DNA of 64,000 bases from NCBI GenBank assembly GCA_018136815.1, contig CM030934.1, forward strand, positions 1,458,979-1,522,978. The letters are read 5' to 3'. The notes under the pieces are model-generated. The model was given only the letters and a program-made list of their open reading frames with translations, made no database searches and was not told where the DNA came from. The stretch's first letter is position 1. Every line of letters begins with the position of its first letter. The position numbers were made by a program, and so were the translations under genes. Positions 20,201 through 29,737 of the stretch are shown piece by piece. This DNA is from Isochrysis galbana. Taxonomy: Eukaryota > Haptophyta > Isochrysidales > Isochrysidaceae.

Positions 20201-22307
20201 AGAGACCGGCCCATCGGAGCCGCTCGAGGACGAGGTCGAGACGATGAAGCATCTGCTCGAAGGAGGCGTCGATGCGTTCCTCAAGCGTGCTGCCTGTGCC
20301 TGTCGACCAAATCCCGATGTCGTCCAGGTACGGCATGCAAATCTCCCACGCGAGGCCCTGGAGCACCGCGTCCATGAGACGACACATGTAGGACGGGCCG
20401 GACTGGACGCCGAACGGGAGGTAGTTGAACTCGTACTTCTGGCGATGGGTGCAGAACGCCGTGATGGGTTTGTCCTCTTCCTTGATGGGCAGGCACCAGA
20501 AGCCGGAGGCAAGATCGAGCAGACAAAGGAAAAGAGAATCTCGAGAACCTTGGCCTCGAGATAGATGGTCGATAGCCTCGACGGTGAGCGGTAGAGGGCT
20601 GTCCGAGATGCGAAGCTTCGAGTTCGTGTCCCGATAGTCGACGCAGAAGCGAACGGATCCGTCTTTCTTGCCGACGAGAACAACCCGCGAAGCCCATGGC
20701 GAATTGGACTTACGAATGATGCCCGCCGCCTCCATCTCAGCGACGTGCTTGTCGACGATGGCGCGGCCCTCGTCACCCATCTTGGACGGAGCGTGTCGGT
20801 GGGCTGTAGCGCCGGGGAGGAGAGGCAGCTCGACCTCCATCACGTGCGTGTGCCGAGGGTTCTTCGGGTCGAGGGCGAACGCGTCGACATGCCGTGCCAG
20901 CAGGCAGCGTACGCGCTGCTTCTGGGACGGCGACAATTGCTTGTCGGGGTCAATGGTGATAGCGTCGAGGAGCGCGCGCTGTGCCTCGGTGAGCGAGGAC
21001 TCGGGGTCGTCTCCATCACCGGCGGCTGTCGACCGCGCTTCGTGCAACTTGTACTCGATGTGAGCTGACGCCACCGGCGAGTACGCAGGAAGAGTTACCG
21101 GACGTGGCGCCAGGTTCCAGACGGTGACCAACACCTCCCCCTCCGGGGTGGGGGTTTCGACGCTGGTGGCGACCATCGGAGGAGAATCGAGGCCGTCACG
21201 GGGCGGTAGACGGTCGACGAGAATGGCGGAGTCGGGGTAGTTCTCGATGATCTCCAGCGGCAGGCGAACGGAGAACGTGCCCCTCGAGCGCGAGGGGATA
21301 GTGATTGGCTGCCTGGTGTACAGAGCAAACTCTTTCGACGCGGCAGCCGACGTGGAGACGCCGGCGAAGAGTGGCTCAATTTCGACGGCGGCAGACGAAC
21401 GAGAAGGAGACAAAGGCGGACTGCGAGTGAAGTCGAGACGAGGGGGCGGCTCAAGCTCGGGATCGAGAGGCGGCAATGGAATCGAAGTCGGCAACGCCGG
21501 CGGCGACTCGTCGTGAGCCTGGCAGGATGAGAGATCGTCCGCAATGGGGACGAGCGGCGAGTCATCCGCCTGAGATGAGTCGGCGGAGATCATAGCGACT
21601 AGCGGTGCCGAAGAGAGACGAGGACGAGTGGACACGAGGGATGGAACGCGACGATTGTTGACTACAAGGGTCAAGCGGCCATCACGTTTCGCATCCGGCG
21701 ACAGTTCGATACAGGCGGCGTATGCTTCCAGGAAATCGTTTCCCAGGAGAAGCATAGGCGCGCCTTCGACAACGAGGAAACGGTGCCGGAATTCGACACC
21801 GGAGAGAGAGAAGACCAACGTGGCATAGCCGCGGGTACGGAGGGGGTTACCATCCGGTCCGACAACGGCAGGTCGGTCCGAAGCATGTTCGAGCGAGACG
21901 CAAGCGTCACGGGGCAATGCAGCCAACAGCTCGGTGGTCACGACCGAGGGGCCGGCTCCCGTGTCCGCGAGAGTCTTGTTGACGGCGAGAGCGGAATCGA
22001 CGATATAACGAGTAGGGCCCGTGGCAGATTGACGGCAAACGATAAGATCGCGAACGTATAGACAGTGACGGGGGTAGAGGCTTGGCGGCGTGTCGGAGAC
22101 AAGCCTCGCCGGTACCTCCCTGGTCGGCAGGGGCTGGCGAGGCGAGGCGAGTTTGTTGGGTACGAGTGTTACGAGAGCGAGAGCGACGAGAGCGAGAACG
22201 ACGGCGGATGACGACTGGCGACAGGACGACGGACAACGACACCCAGGAAAACACCCCGACTCTCGCCCCACGACTTTCTCACATAACTCGACTGAAATCA
22301 AACCCAA
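17286..22307 (-). CDS. Retrotransposon pol polyprotein: protease, RT, RNase H, integrase, chromodomain
   Basis: Open for 1,673 codons without interruption. Frame residues 1-61 are the LTR-encoded leader frame, which begins at a TTG rather than an ATG; from residue 62 it jumps in frame into pol. Protease active site DTGA at about 115-118; RT with FCVDYRDTNS and catalytic YLDD near 661; RNase H with the KTDAS motif; integrase zinc finger (H-H-C-C, CHEC) near 1110; DDE core with FCDV, RSDSGSN and VERAQQT; GPY/F-type YSGPYRIAEALG; chromodomain near 1455-1510 (YLVKWRGY, TWEPLAEL). The chromodomain is known to direct integration to particular chromatin. Lacking gag and an ATG, the frame is intact but perhaps not translated normally. 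Confidence 0.9.
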   Translation of the reverse strand: MGLISVELCEKVVGRESGCFPGCRCPSSCRQSSSAVVLALVALALVTLVPNKLASPRQPLPTREVPARLVSDTPPSLYPRHCLYVRDLIVCRQSATGPTRYIVDSALAVNKTLADTGAGPSVVTTELLAALPRDACVSLEHASDRPAVVGPDGNPLRTRGYATLVFSLSGVEFRHRFLVVEGAPMLLLGNDFLEAYAACIELSPDAKRDGRLTLVVNNRRVPSLVSTRPRLSSAPLVAMISADSSQADDSPLVPIADDLSSCQAHDESPPALPTSIPLPPLDPELEPPPRLDFTRSPPLSPSRSSAAVEIEPLFAGVSTSAAASKEFALYTRQPITIPSRSRGTFSVRLPLEIIENYPDSAILVDRLPPRDGLDSPPMVATSVETPTPEGEVLVTVWNLAPRPVTLPAYSPVASAHIEYKLHEARSTAAGDGDDPESSLTEAQRALLDAITIDPDKQLSPSQKQRVRCLLARHVDAFALDPKNPRHTHVMEVELPLLPGATAHRHAPSKMGDEGRAIVDKHVAEMEAAGIIRKSNSPWASRVVLVGKKDGSVRFCVDYRDTNSKLRISDSPLPLTVEAIDHLSRGQGSRDSLFLCLLDLASGFWCLPIKEEDKPITAFCTHRQKYEFNYLPFGVQSGPSYMCRLMDAVLQGLAWEICMPYLDDIGIWSTGTGSTLEERIDASFEQMLHRLDLVLERLRWAGLSCKASKCILFAIKGEYLGHVVSRRGLEMDPKKVEAVRSIDPRHINSLEKVRSFLGLCSYYRRFIKGFAHVAAPLTDLTRTGVDVATVSQSPECQTAIRRLIDLITSAPVLAAPRHDKEFIVKTDAASTLGIGGVLSQIDDHGHEHVVAYYGRRLTAAERHWTTTEVELLAALESIRTWRPYLWGRHFRLVIDHQALRWLHTMKDTVQGGPASRLMRWALKLSEYRFTVEHKPGANHKDADGVSRLVAADDETSETSAPKQGGGQLLAAVVPNSRSTTASDGQPPAVAASRSRTTTASSLQADERSSRLSSTTRDSINLSYLDVGTPNAEALKEAQAEDPDCHDLIRFLSSSPHNPDLDHRRLRWLSRESSRCLLRSGLLYRRVPTRDGEKLCLYVPKTMRRAYLEAFHDHLCHLGDNRMARLLRDRYFWPGMNADVCAHVRQCHECTLAKPPFRYLADPKGPQVGAYPFDIVFCDVVSMAPTHDFIKGSQGFDKLLVFVDSLTRWIEAAPHNGDPSSADALHAFMSYVVSRHGVPRQLRSDSGSNLASQLTSVILERTGTDLRPSTPHHHESVGLVERAQQTLINMARATDEGGGHWVDHLPFFLMSMRASANRITRMSPAALLYGRELRLPAQLSDPPDTGPPPELPQEIRSYAWKMHCRLKAAWAAAYDATLESQADALADTLRTHSPPIQFTPGDRVVRKIPGHRNKLLYHYSGPYRIAEALGAGRYRLRDQENRLLSEEVHVTNLRPYYTLTDEDPVQRDEYLVDSLLDRKGRGDSRQYLVKWRGYAKAAATWEPLAELLRRCESLVTAYDDAHPFPPLRKPQMRKRAAKSQSQTVSTPPTSHAIEAPVGSETTGLDHQAPRRSPRLAPSLHSGPIAHVSHLPVSARPSVANPAGPMMRPQHAVFVLGQWWYSSGSSRGSPWFGSHAFAHAALASPTFVRCRSEALARLSPSDRTLVSLLDTPSAFF

Positions 22308-22756
22308 ACACTCCGATCAGACAACAACGGACGACGATCAAAGGGCGATCTGTCGGCGATCTTGTCTGGAACGGGAATCGCACCATAACGGAATCGAGGG
22401 GCAATCTTGCTACGCAGGATTCCAAGAGACCTACCAAATAAGACGAAAGGAGTGCGATGTGCCTAAGGGGGAGATGCGAAGAGGTCGCAAATTAAACCTG
22501 ATTGCCCCCAGAAGCAGATAAAGAACCGCAGGGGAGATAGCAAATTAAACCTATTTGCGAGGCGCCTGGGAGGAAGAAAGGTGGGGAAACTTCCCTTCTC
22601 TTTCGAGAGAAAGAGAGAGGGCGCTCCACAACCCACGATCCCATGCATCCAAGCGAAGCTTTTGACCGAGAACGAGAACGAGAGAATTATAACGATAAAT
22701 ACCGAACGACGAAGAGAAGAGCGAAGCCTAACGAGTGTCGATTCGCGAATGCGACA
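22126..22756 (-). repeat. 5' LTR remnant of the Ty3/gypsy element
   Basis: Matches 15658-16288 base for base except about two substitutions, with no indels. The inner 217 bp present in the 3' LTR are replaced by protease-coding sequence, showing one deletion that removed the LTR end and gag together. Confidence 0.85.
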
Positions 22757-22761
22757 TCAGG

Positions 22762-23398
22762 TAGCCCCCCCCTCGGAGGTTTTTTATTGGGCATCGCACC
22801 ACGGTCAAAAAATGCAGCCCAACCCTTATTAGTAGTTAAAAGCTCCTGTTTGACCGCCCTACCCTCGCCCTACCAACGGCCATCGGCGCCCAGCCTACAG
22901 CCTACAAGCTACAAGGACAACGGACAACGAGGAACGAGGGGCGAGGGGGCATAGAAATGTAGACGACTTCTAGAACAAAAAGGTCGATCGCGGATGTGAC
23001 AGTAGAGAGGGCCCGACGTTGTGACGCACTCCAGCAGCCCCCCAAACTTGCAAAAAAAAAAGTAAAGGTATTGATTGACCTGGGCCTAGTCGCCTAATCG
23101 CGGGTCGCCGGAGGTCGTGATACCGCCGGGGGCCGGGGACCCGAGAGCGTGATACCGGTGGTGGGGGAAACAAGCTGTGCGGGCGCGCGCGCCGTGAGAG
23201 AGAGTCTGTTTGAAGAAGCGGAGGGCCCCTTCCGCGCGCCCCTTCCCGCCCCCCCCGCCCCCCGACAGTGGGGGGGGGGGGCCGACCAGAGCAGCAACCC
23301 TCTCAAGCCCAAGGGGCCGGAAACGAGAAAGGGGAAGAAGGGGCGGGGAGGGAGGGCAGGGCCAGAGAGACTCTCCGTCGCGTGTGAGACGGCCGCAA
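22762..23398. other. Intergenic region upstream of the kinesin gene
   Basis: Contains a reversed copy of the GGGCGGTCAAACA dispersed repeat (about 22830-22868) and a GC-rich, G/C-run stretch at 23240-23360 just before the kinesin start. No other gene seen. Confidence 0.6.
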
Positions 23399-26300
23399 AT
23401 GTCCTCATCCATCAGCCTCACCTCCTTCTCGCCAGCGCGCCTCCCGCCCACCTCGCCCAAGAAGGCATGGGAAGAAGCGGTTGAGCCCACGCGCCTCGCA
23501 GCGCCAAACGGAGGCGCCATCCAGGCGCGGCTGCAGTCTGTGGCGCCCAGTCGGATGGAAGGCTACTGGGACCGAGTCACGTACGCCCGTCTGCCCCCGC
23601 GAATGCCCATCCGATGCAGCGATGTAAACCGCCCAGGTCGTCCATCCGCCCGCGCCGCGGCTGACCATGCTGGCTCTGCGCGTCTGCAGGGAGCTGACGC
23701 AGAAGATCAAGGGCCTGGAGACGCAGCTTCAGGAAGCGCGCGATGAGGCACGGAACCATCATCAAGCTTGCGCCGAGAGTGAGGTACAACGGAAGTATCT
23801 GCAGGCGGAGCTCGAGGAGGCGCGCGCCCAGAGAGCATACTTGAGCCAGGAGTTGGCAAAGGCACAAGAGGCTGCTCACAACGTCGAGCTGCGCATCAAG
23901 AGCGAGACTGCGAAGGTCGCCGCTGAGCTTGCGGAGATCAAGGCGCGTCCAGTGCCCCCCAATCCCGCTGAGGTCCAGACTGAGATATTTCGCGTCTTTC
24001 GAAAGGCGGCGATGTCGCTGTGCCATGAGGTGGCTCTCGCAGCAGGTGTGGACAGCGAGACCGCTGATGGCATCGCCTCTGGTGTGGAAGACTTGCCAAT
24101 GGCGATGGCAAACGAGGAAGGCATGGAACTCGAGTCAAGGGCGGACGCCTTCTTGCGTGCTGTCATGGAGCAGGCGGTCCGTGCAGTTGAGCCCGCACGG
24201 ATTGAGGCCTTGCAGAAATGGCGAGGCGAACTGAAGCGACGTCGCATACTGCAAGATCAGCTACAAGAGCTGAAGGGCTCCATCCGCGTCATGTGCCGCA
24301 TCCGCCCAACGACACCCGACGAAGGCGAGGCCGTCGTGACCCTGCCGACACCGACGGACGTGGTCGTCAACCAACCGGGGCGCGACGGGCGTAGATCCTT
24401 CGCATTCGACCACGCGTTTGGTCCAAGCAGCAATCAAGCTGACGTTTTTGAGGAGGTGGAACCTGTCGTGGAGTCGGTGCTTGAGGGTTTCAATGTCTGC
24501 ATCTTCGCCTATGGCCAGACCGGCTCCGGCAAAACGTTCACAATGGGCGGAGTTTCGAATGATGAAGAATTAGCGGGCATCAATCCGCGGGCCTTACGCC
24601 ACCTTTTCAATCTCGTGGCCGAGAGGAGGCAGCTTGCAAGCATGGGTTCCTCAAACGAGGATGAGGCATGGAACTACGAGGTTTCGCTGTCATATCTTGA
24701 GATCTACAATGAGAATCTGCGTGACCTGCTGGCCCCAAAAGACAATGGAAAGGACGTTGCTCGTAATGGCGCGAAGAAAAAGGGGGCGCTTGAGGTGCGC
24801 AGCCTGCCGAACGAGCCCGTCAGTGTGCCAGGACTAACGTCAGTGAGCGTTCGCTCTGCACATGAGGTCGAGGATGCATTGGAACGAGGCGGGTTGAGGC
24901 GATCCGTCGCTGCCACGAAGTGCAACGCCCAATCTTCGCGCTCGCACTCCATCTGCATCGTCTCAGTCATCGGCAAGCATCAACGCACTGGCGCGACTAC
25001 GCACGGTAAGCTCCATCTTGTGGACCTTGCTGGGTCGGAGCGCGTTAAAAAATCGGATGTCTCCGGGCAAGCAATGCTCGAAGCGCAGGCAATCAATAAG
25101 AGTCTCTCCGCTCTTGGCAACGTGATGGCCAAGCTGCAGGAGAAGGCGAAACATATTCCTTTCCGGGACTCGAAGTTGACGCAGCTACTTGCTGATTCTC
25201 TGGGCGGCAATTCCAAGACTTTCATGTTTGTCAATATCAACCCGTGTGCTGAGGCAGCCTCCGAATCGTTGTGCTCCCTAGAGTTTGCCATGCGAGTGCG
25301 CAAAGTAGAGCTTGGCAAGGCGAGTGGCAGGCGTGTGGACGGTGCCACTCTCCCAGAGCTCAAAGCTGCCAAGGCAGCAGAAGAGCGTGCTCAAGTTGAG
25401 CTCAAGGCGGCTCTTACCAAAGTTGCTGACTTGGAAATTGCACATCGCGAAGTTGTCGAAGCTCACAAAGCGACCGAAACGGAGCTCTATCGTGAGAGGG
25501 AATCGCTGCGCTCCTATCAGGAAACGGAGACCTTCCTCAAGGAACAAGGGGAGGAGCGCCAGCGGCTCGAATTATCCGAAGAGCGCAAGCGCTCGGCCCA
25601 TGCTGAGAGGCAAGTGAAAGAAATTGCGGCAAGGCTACAGGCGGCCGAGGAGGAAATTCGGCAGCTCCGCGCCGGACGGGGAAGCGCCGGCACAAGTGAT
25701 GCCATCAATGCGGCAGCGCAAGCTCCGCCTCGGCCTGTCACACAAGCGGAAGCGCTGGAGGCGATCGCTGCGCTCCGCCAGCACGCTGCTGATTCGCTGG
25801 GTGACTTCCAGCTCGGCAATCAACCTCGAGCACCTCTACCGACTAGTGCCAATAAATTTGGACTTGTTAACGAGGTTCCCTCCCCACTACTGAGATGCCA
25901 ACCACCAGGTCTATCCAGTGCATCAGAAGCGCCGCTACACGAAAGCAAGTCGTCCACTGTCATTCCCGATATGATACACCTAGACGCCGCCGTCCTATGC
26001 AATGCGCCTCTTCTTCAGCCGTTGGCGAGCAGTGTTTTGGCTGCCGACCCTCTTCCAACGTTGACCGAAGAGCCTACGTCTTCGCCGCAAGCAAGCTGCA
26101 TGCACCATTCGCCAAAGGTGTCGAAACCAGCCGGAACGCCCTCACAGCGCTACACACCGTCGCATCTGGTGAGAGGCAACGATGCGATCCGATCCTCCCG
26201 CAAAGTCAAGTTCGACTTCCGTTGCGGGGACACCGACGGTAGCGATGCCGGTATGTTGTCGGATATGGAGGCGCCACCGTTCCCAGCCTTCTGCTTGGGA

Positions 26301-26651
26301 GATGCCAAAGAGGATCGAATTTCGAACGTTTCCAGTTCGATGAGCGGTTTGTCATCAGCTTCCAAGGCTGACATGAACAAACGCCCGCGTCCGAACTTCA
26401 AATTTGAGCCTCTTGCAACTAGCTCTTTAGGTTCGGCTTCACTTGGCCGAGCTTTCGCAGGAGGTGCTTCTCGACGGCCACTTGCGCCTCGTCCTATAGG
26501 AGTTGCAAGTGGGCCCATCTCGAAGGGTACAGCAGCTAGCCGCCGCCGCTCGTCCATCGCTGCACACGTTCAGCGTGCAAGCAGTCGGCGGGCTTCCCTC
26601 GCTTCCTCCATTTGTGAGACCAGCCACCGGCATACCAGTGATTGGAAGTGA
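23399..26651 (+). CDS. Kinesin-14 family motor protein
   Basis: Microtubule motor, probably minus-end directed. Exons 23399-23580 and 23690-26651 give 1,047 residues. Splicing (GTACGC...CTGCAG, phase 2) joins YWDRVT to ELTQKIKGLETQL, continuing the coiled coil that starts in exon 1. Coiled coil ~55-245; neck and motor begin at ELKGSIRVMCRIRP (~254), the neck type of kinesin-14. P-loop GQTGSGKT at ~336-343, switch I NAQSSRSHS, switch II LVDLAGSE; motor ends ~595. A second coiled coil (~600-720) and a ~320-residue disordered Ser/Pro-rich tail follow. Most kinesin-14s end with the motor, so this central-motor layout is of the plant/protist type with a C-terminal tail. Likely role in spindle or intracellular transport. 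Confidence 0.9.
23581..23689 (+). other. Spliceosomal intron of the kinesin gene
   Basis: 109 bp, GTACGC at the donor and CGTCTGCAG at the acceptor, phase 2. The two flanking frames differ and join only if it is removed. Confidence 0.8.
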
Positions 26652-27910
26652 GGGTGCACACACGCGCGATGCGGACATCGGATACTAGATTACCATGGAC
26701 TCACTCAGACTCAAGAGCTCAGGACCCTACGTTAGTTTTCATTCGATCGGCACATCAGCATTCCTGGCCATACATCGGCCAAGCAAGTCGATGCAAACAC
26801 TATGCGCGTAGCGTTGGGCTTTGCCCAACCTTCTTGCAAACCTTCCCGCGGTTCTTGTGTGTCGGTAGCAACGCAGCAAGTAGTAACTGCACTTCTTTCG
26901 ACATGCCGGCACGCCCTTCCGTTTCTCTATAATATCTTTCGAAAAGGGTGCCGACCGGTGTGCGCGTGAAGATGAAAGTGTGTCCATTTGCTTTTCAGTG
27001 CTCGTGGCGGGCCTCAACTAAGTGCTTACATTTAGTTCAAATGGAATATGGGAGAGGCACCTCGTGCTCTCAACCCGGGCTCCAACTCTAGGGCGGTCAA
27101 ACAACGCTATTTGAACTTCTAAGTGAGTAAAAATGAAAAAGTCAAGAATGAGGAAACACACCAAAGTTAATAGCTCGGTCACTCACTAAGAGGGCGCAAC
27201 GCTCACTGCTCACTCAGGTTTGGTTGTTTTTTCAGCAACTACCCCCATGTGGATGGTATAAGTTCTACTTGCGGGACAACCTCCCCCTCTTCCCTTATAT
27301 CTGTCAGAGCAAGGCTCATCTCACTCTTGGAGATTGCCTGCGAGGCCTGCGAGGGCGCGCCGGCAGCTAGCGCGGAATGCGGTTCTTGCGGGGAGCTCAT
27401 GGAGCTTTCCGCTTTCCTCGGGCCTCGGGGGTGACTACGGGCATGGTGATCGACGCACGACGCACGACGCACGGAGGGCGCGGAAGTGTGGAAGGAGGCT
27501 TGTGGGAGGTGGTGGCAGGCGACTGGGGGTGGCTCAGGCGCGTGCTTGACTTGTATTGACTCGTTGACTCGGGGTATAGACTCGGGAACTCGGGGGGACT
27601 CGCTTGGGAACACGGTGGGACTCGACGAAGTTGCTACAAAATCACTCACGAAAAACCCAAAAGCCAAAGAAAGACCTTGGGCTCAGAAGACTAACTAACG
27701 TAAACACTCCGGAATCATACGATAAACAAACCCTCCCCGCGTGGCGAAGGCTGAGGTCGCGATCGCTCGTCATGCGCGAAGAAATCCGGAAAGAGAGCGC
27801 AAAACTACGTAAACGAAGGGTTCGAACTATCGTTAAAGTGAAACTCGCGGATTTCCTACATATTTCGACATATTTTTACTACATATTTGGGCAAGAAAAA
27901 CTACATATTT
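26652..27910. other. Intergenic region with dispersed repeat and AT-rich element end
   Basis: No recognisable gene. 27087-27165 is a diverged copy of the repeat at 1139. A minus-strand frame at 27239-27667 looks like ordinary Ser/Pro-rich composition but has no family match. 27855-27922 is a cluster of CTACATATTT / CATATTTGGGC motifs ending CATATTTCTACCTAG, resembling a terminus of the hAT family at 35723. Confidence 0.6.
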
Positions 27911-28762
27911 CTACCTAGCCAGCATAGCGTCCGCTTGAGCGTCGGACGCAATGTCCTCCACCACACGCGAGGCATCCGTGGAGTTCTCGGTCGCGGCCTC
28001 CGCGGAGGTCTGCTCGGCTGCGGTCTCCGCGGACTCCTCCTCGAGCTGAGTGGCCTCTTCCTCCAGCTGCGTGGCCACCTCCAAAAAACCTTGGCCGGGT
28101 GCGTCGGACGTCTCCTCTTCCTTCTCCTCTTTCTTCTCCTCACCCTCCTCCTCCTTTTCGTTCGCCTCGGTAGGAGCGGGCGCCTCGGCGGTCTCGGCCT
28201 CCTCCTTCTTCTCCTCCTCGAGCTGCGTGGCCTCTTCCAGCTGCGTGGCCTCCTCGAACCGAGTGAAGAAGACTTCTCCGACTGGTGCGTCGGACGCAGC
28301 CGTCTTCGCCTTCTCCGCCTTCTCCGTCTCCTCGTCGTCCTCCTCGGCTTCCTTGTCCTCGGTGAGAGCGAGCGCGTGGGCGGGCACGACCTCCTCCATC
28401 GACTCCGCTGGCTCCTCGACCTCCGCAGCCGGCGCGATGGGAAGAAGAAGGCCTGGAGCGTTCGACGCACTGTTCTCGTTCTTCTCTTCTCCTCCCACAG
28501 GCCCGGGGTCCTCGTCGGTGGTGGTGATGGTGGCCTCCTCGGTCGGGGAAAGGGCCTCCTCCTCGGCATCAGGAACGCGAACAGGCTCCGCCTCCTCCGC
28601 CGCGCCATTGGAGCAGGAGGAGGAACGAGTCGTGCGAGCAGCGCTTGCGCTTAGCGTCCAGTCGACAGGTGGCCGTGTCGAGCGAGTCGAACGAAACCAG
28701 CGAGCAGGAGCACGAGACGAGAGGACGGAGGACCGTACCGATGCGCGCCGAGTCGCCACCAT
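27911..28762 (-). CDS. Acidic Glu-rich repeat protein of unknown function
   Basis: 283 residues from the ATG at 28762. The first ~45 residues are basic and Ser/Arg-rich with hardly any acidic residues, which could be an organelle-targeting or DNA-binding region. The rest is strongly acidic, with EEATQLEE repeated five times in two groups and long Glu/Lys blocks. No known domain. Coding is supported by strict maintenance of the repeat in one frame, although low-complexity composition makes this weaker. The stop codon lies exactly at the junction with the AT-rich element end at 27911-27920, so the original C-terminus may have been longer. The sense strand upstream is C-rich (28868-28913). Confidence 0.5.
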   Translation of the reverse strand: MVATRRASVRSSVLSSRAPARWFRSTRSTRPPVDWTLSASAARTTRSSSCSNGAAEEAEPVRVPDAEEEALSPTEEATITTTDEDPGPVGGEEKNENSASNAPGLLLPIAPAAEVEEPAESMEEVVPAHALALTEDKEAEEDDEETEKAEKAKTAASDAPVGEVFFTRFEEATQLEEATQLEEEKKEEAETAEAPAPTEANEKEEEGEEKKEEKEEETSDAPGQGFLEVATQLEEEATQLEEESAETAAEQTSAEAATENSTDASRVVEDIASDAQADAMLAR

Positions 28763-29073
28763 CGTGAGGAAGACGAGGGCGAGGAGAGAGCTGGAGGGTG
28801 AGCGAGGAGGGAGGAGGGAGGCAGGCAGTAGGAGCCTTCTCTCTCTGGTAGGTCGGTGAGAGGCGAAGGGAGGGGGGGGCGGGGGGCGGGGGGGGGGGGG
28901 GCGGGGGGGGGAGATAGGCGAGGCAGCCCATCTGTTTACGTTAGTGTTATCGCCATATAGTGTAATAATTCTCCGGTCCCAGGGGGTACCCCAGGGTTCC
29001 CGCCCGCCCTCCGCGCCCAGAGTTCCCCCGCGGAAAGAGTGAACGCACGGCGTGCACCTTCCTAGAAGTTGCT

Positions 29074-29590
29074 ATGCGCACGCACGGCGCCCCGCGCGGG
29101 GGGGCCGATGCACATCGCGCCGTGCCCATGCGCGGCGTGCACATTGTGATTGCAAGCCATCACACGTGCTGCGTAACGAAACATCTCTTATATTGCACGT
29201 TTACGTAATTGTGCGCCTTAGGCGGCACGCAGAGGGAAAAAGTCGACATGCGCACGCACGGCGTCTCCGCGGGGGGGCCGATGCACATCGCGCCGTGCCC
29301 ATGCGCGGCGTGCACATTGTGATTGCAAGCCATCACACATGCTGCGTAACGAAACATCTCTTATATTGCACGTTTACTCAATTGTGCGCCTAAGGTGGCA
29401 CGCAGAGGGAAAAAGTCGGGATGCGCACGCACGGCGTCTCCGCGGGGGGGGGGGCACCGCGCCGTGCCCAATGCGCAAGGCGTGCACAATGGTGCTCAGT
29501 TGATACTATTCATTAAACTGCATGTTTGTGTATGCGCACGCACGGCGTCCCCGCGGGGGAACATGCACCGCGGGAAAGGCAGATGCTAGC
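29074..29590. repeat. Tandem satellite, ~174-bp unit, abutting the assembly gap
   Basis: ATGCGCACGCACGGCG starts at 29074, 29248, 29421 and 29532, giving periods of 174, 173 and 111 bp (the last unit has an internal deletion). Units share a GCCGTGCCCATGCGCGGCG core and an AT-richer half (CATCTCTTATATTGCACG). The array runs toward the gap at 29617 and was probably collapsed there. Confidence 0.9.
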
Positions 29591-29616
29591 CCTTATTTAA
29601 TTTTAAATAACTGTGG

Positions 29617-29716
29617 NNNNNNNNNNNNNNNNNNNNNNNNNNNNNNNNNNNNNNNNNNNNNNNNNNNNNNNNNNNNNNNNNNNNNNNNNNNNNNNNNNNN
29701 NNNNNNNNNNNNNNNN
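29617..29716. other. Assembly gap of 100 N
   Basis: Exactly 100 unknown bases, a conventional placeholder; true length unknown. Preceded by a satellite array and followed by a non-LTR derivative. Confidence 1.
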
Positions 29717-29737
29717 TACTCTCTACACCCCCATTCC

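Larger units (their letters stand above)
15441..22756 (-). mobile_element. Ty3/gypsy chromodomain retrotransposon, near-complete with gag deleted
   Basis: 7,316 bp, sense strand minus. Outer ends are TG (15441) and CA (22756), flanked by the 5-bp direct repeat TCAGG (15436-15440 and 22757-22761). Order in the sense direction: 5' LTR remnant, protease-RT-RNase H-integrase-chromodomain ORF, ~990 bp 3' non-coding region with a minisatellite, polypurine tract GCAGGGGGG, 3' LTR. The shared 631 bp of the LTRs differ by only about two bases, so insertion was recent. The gag and the inner 217 bp of the 5' LTR are missing, so the copy lacks its gag start and is probably non-autonomous. Confidence 0.9.

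Noticed and set aside
22305-22307. Start of the retrotransposon pol frame
   Set aside because: The codon is TTG, not ATG; gag ATG in sister copies lies 75 codons further on and is deleted here. I do not treat 22307 as a true start.
27239-27667. 142-codon minus-strand frame
   Set aside because: Ser/Pro-rich with no domain and no neighbouring exon that would extend it; left as unassigned intergenic sequence.
29074-29590. CRISPR-like regular repeats
   Set aside because: The units are contiguous ~174-bp tandem repeats without spacers, in a eukaryotic contig: a satellite.
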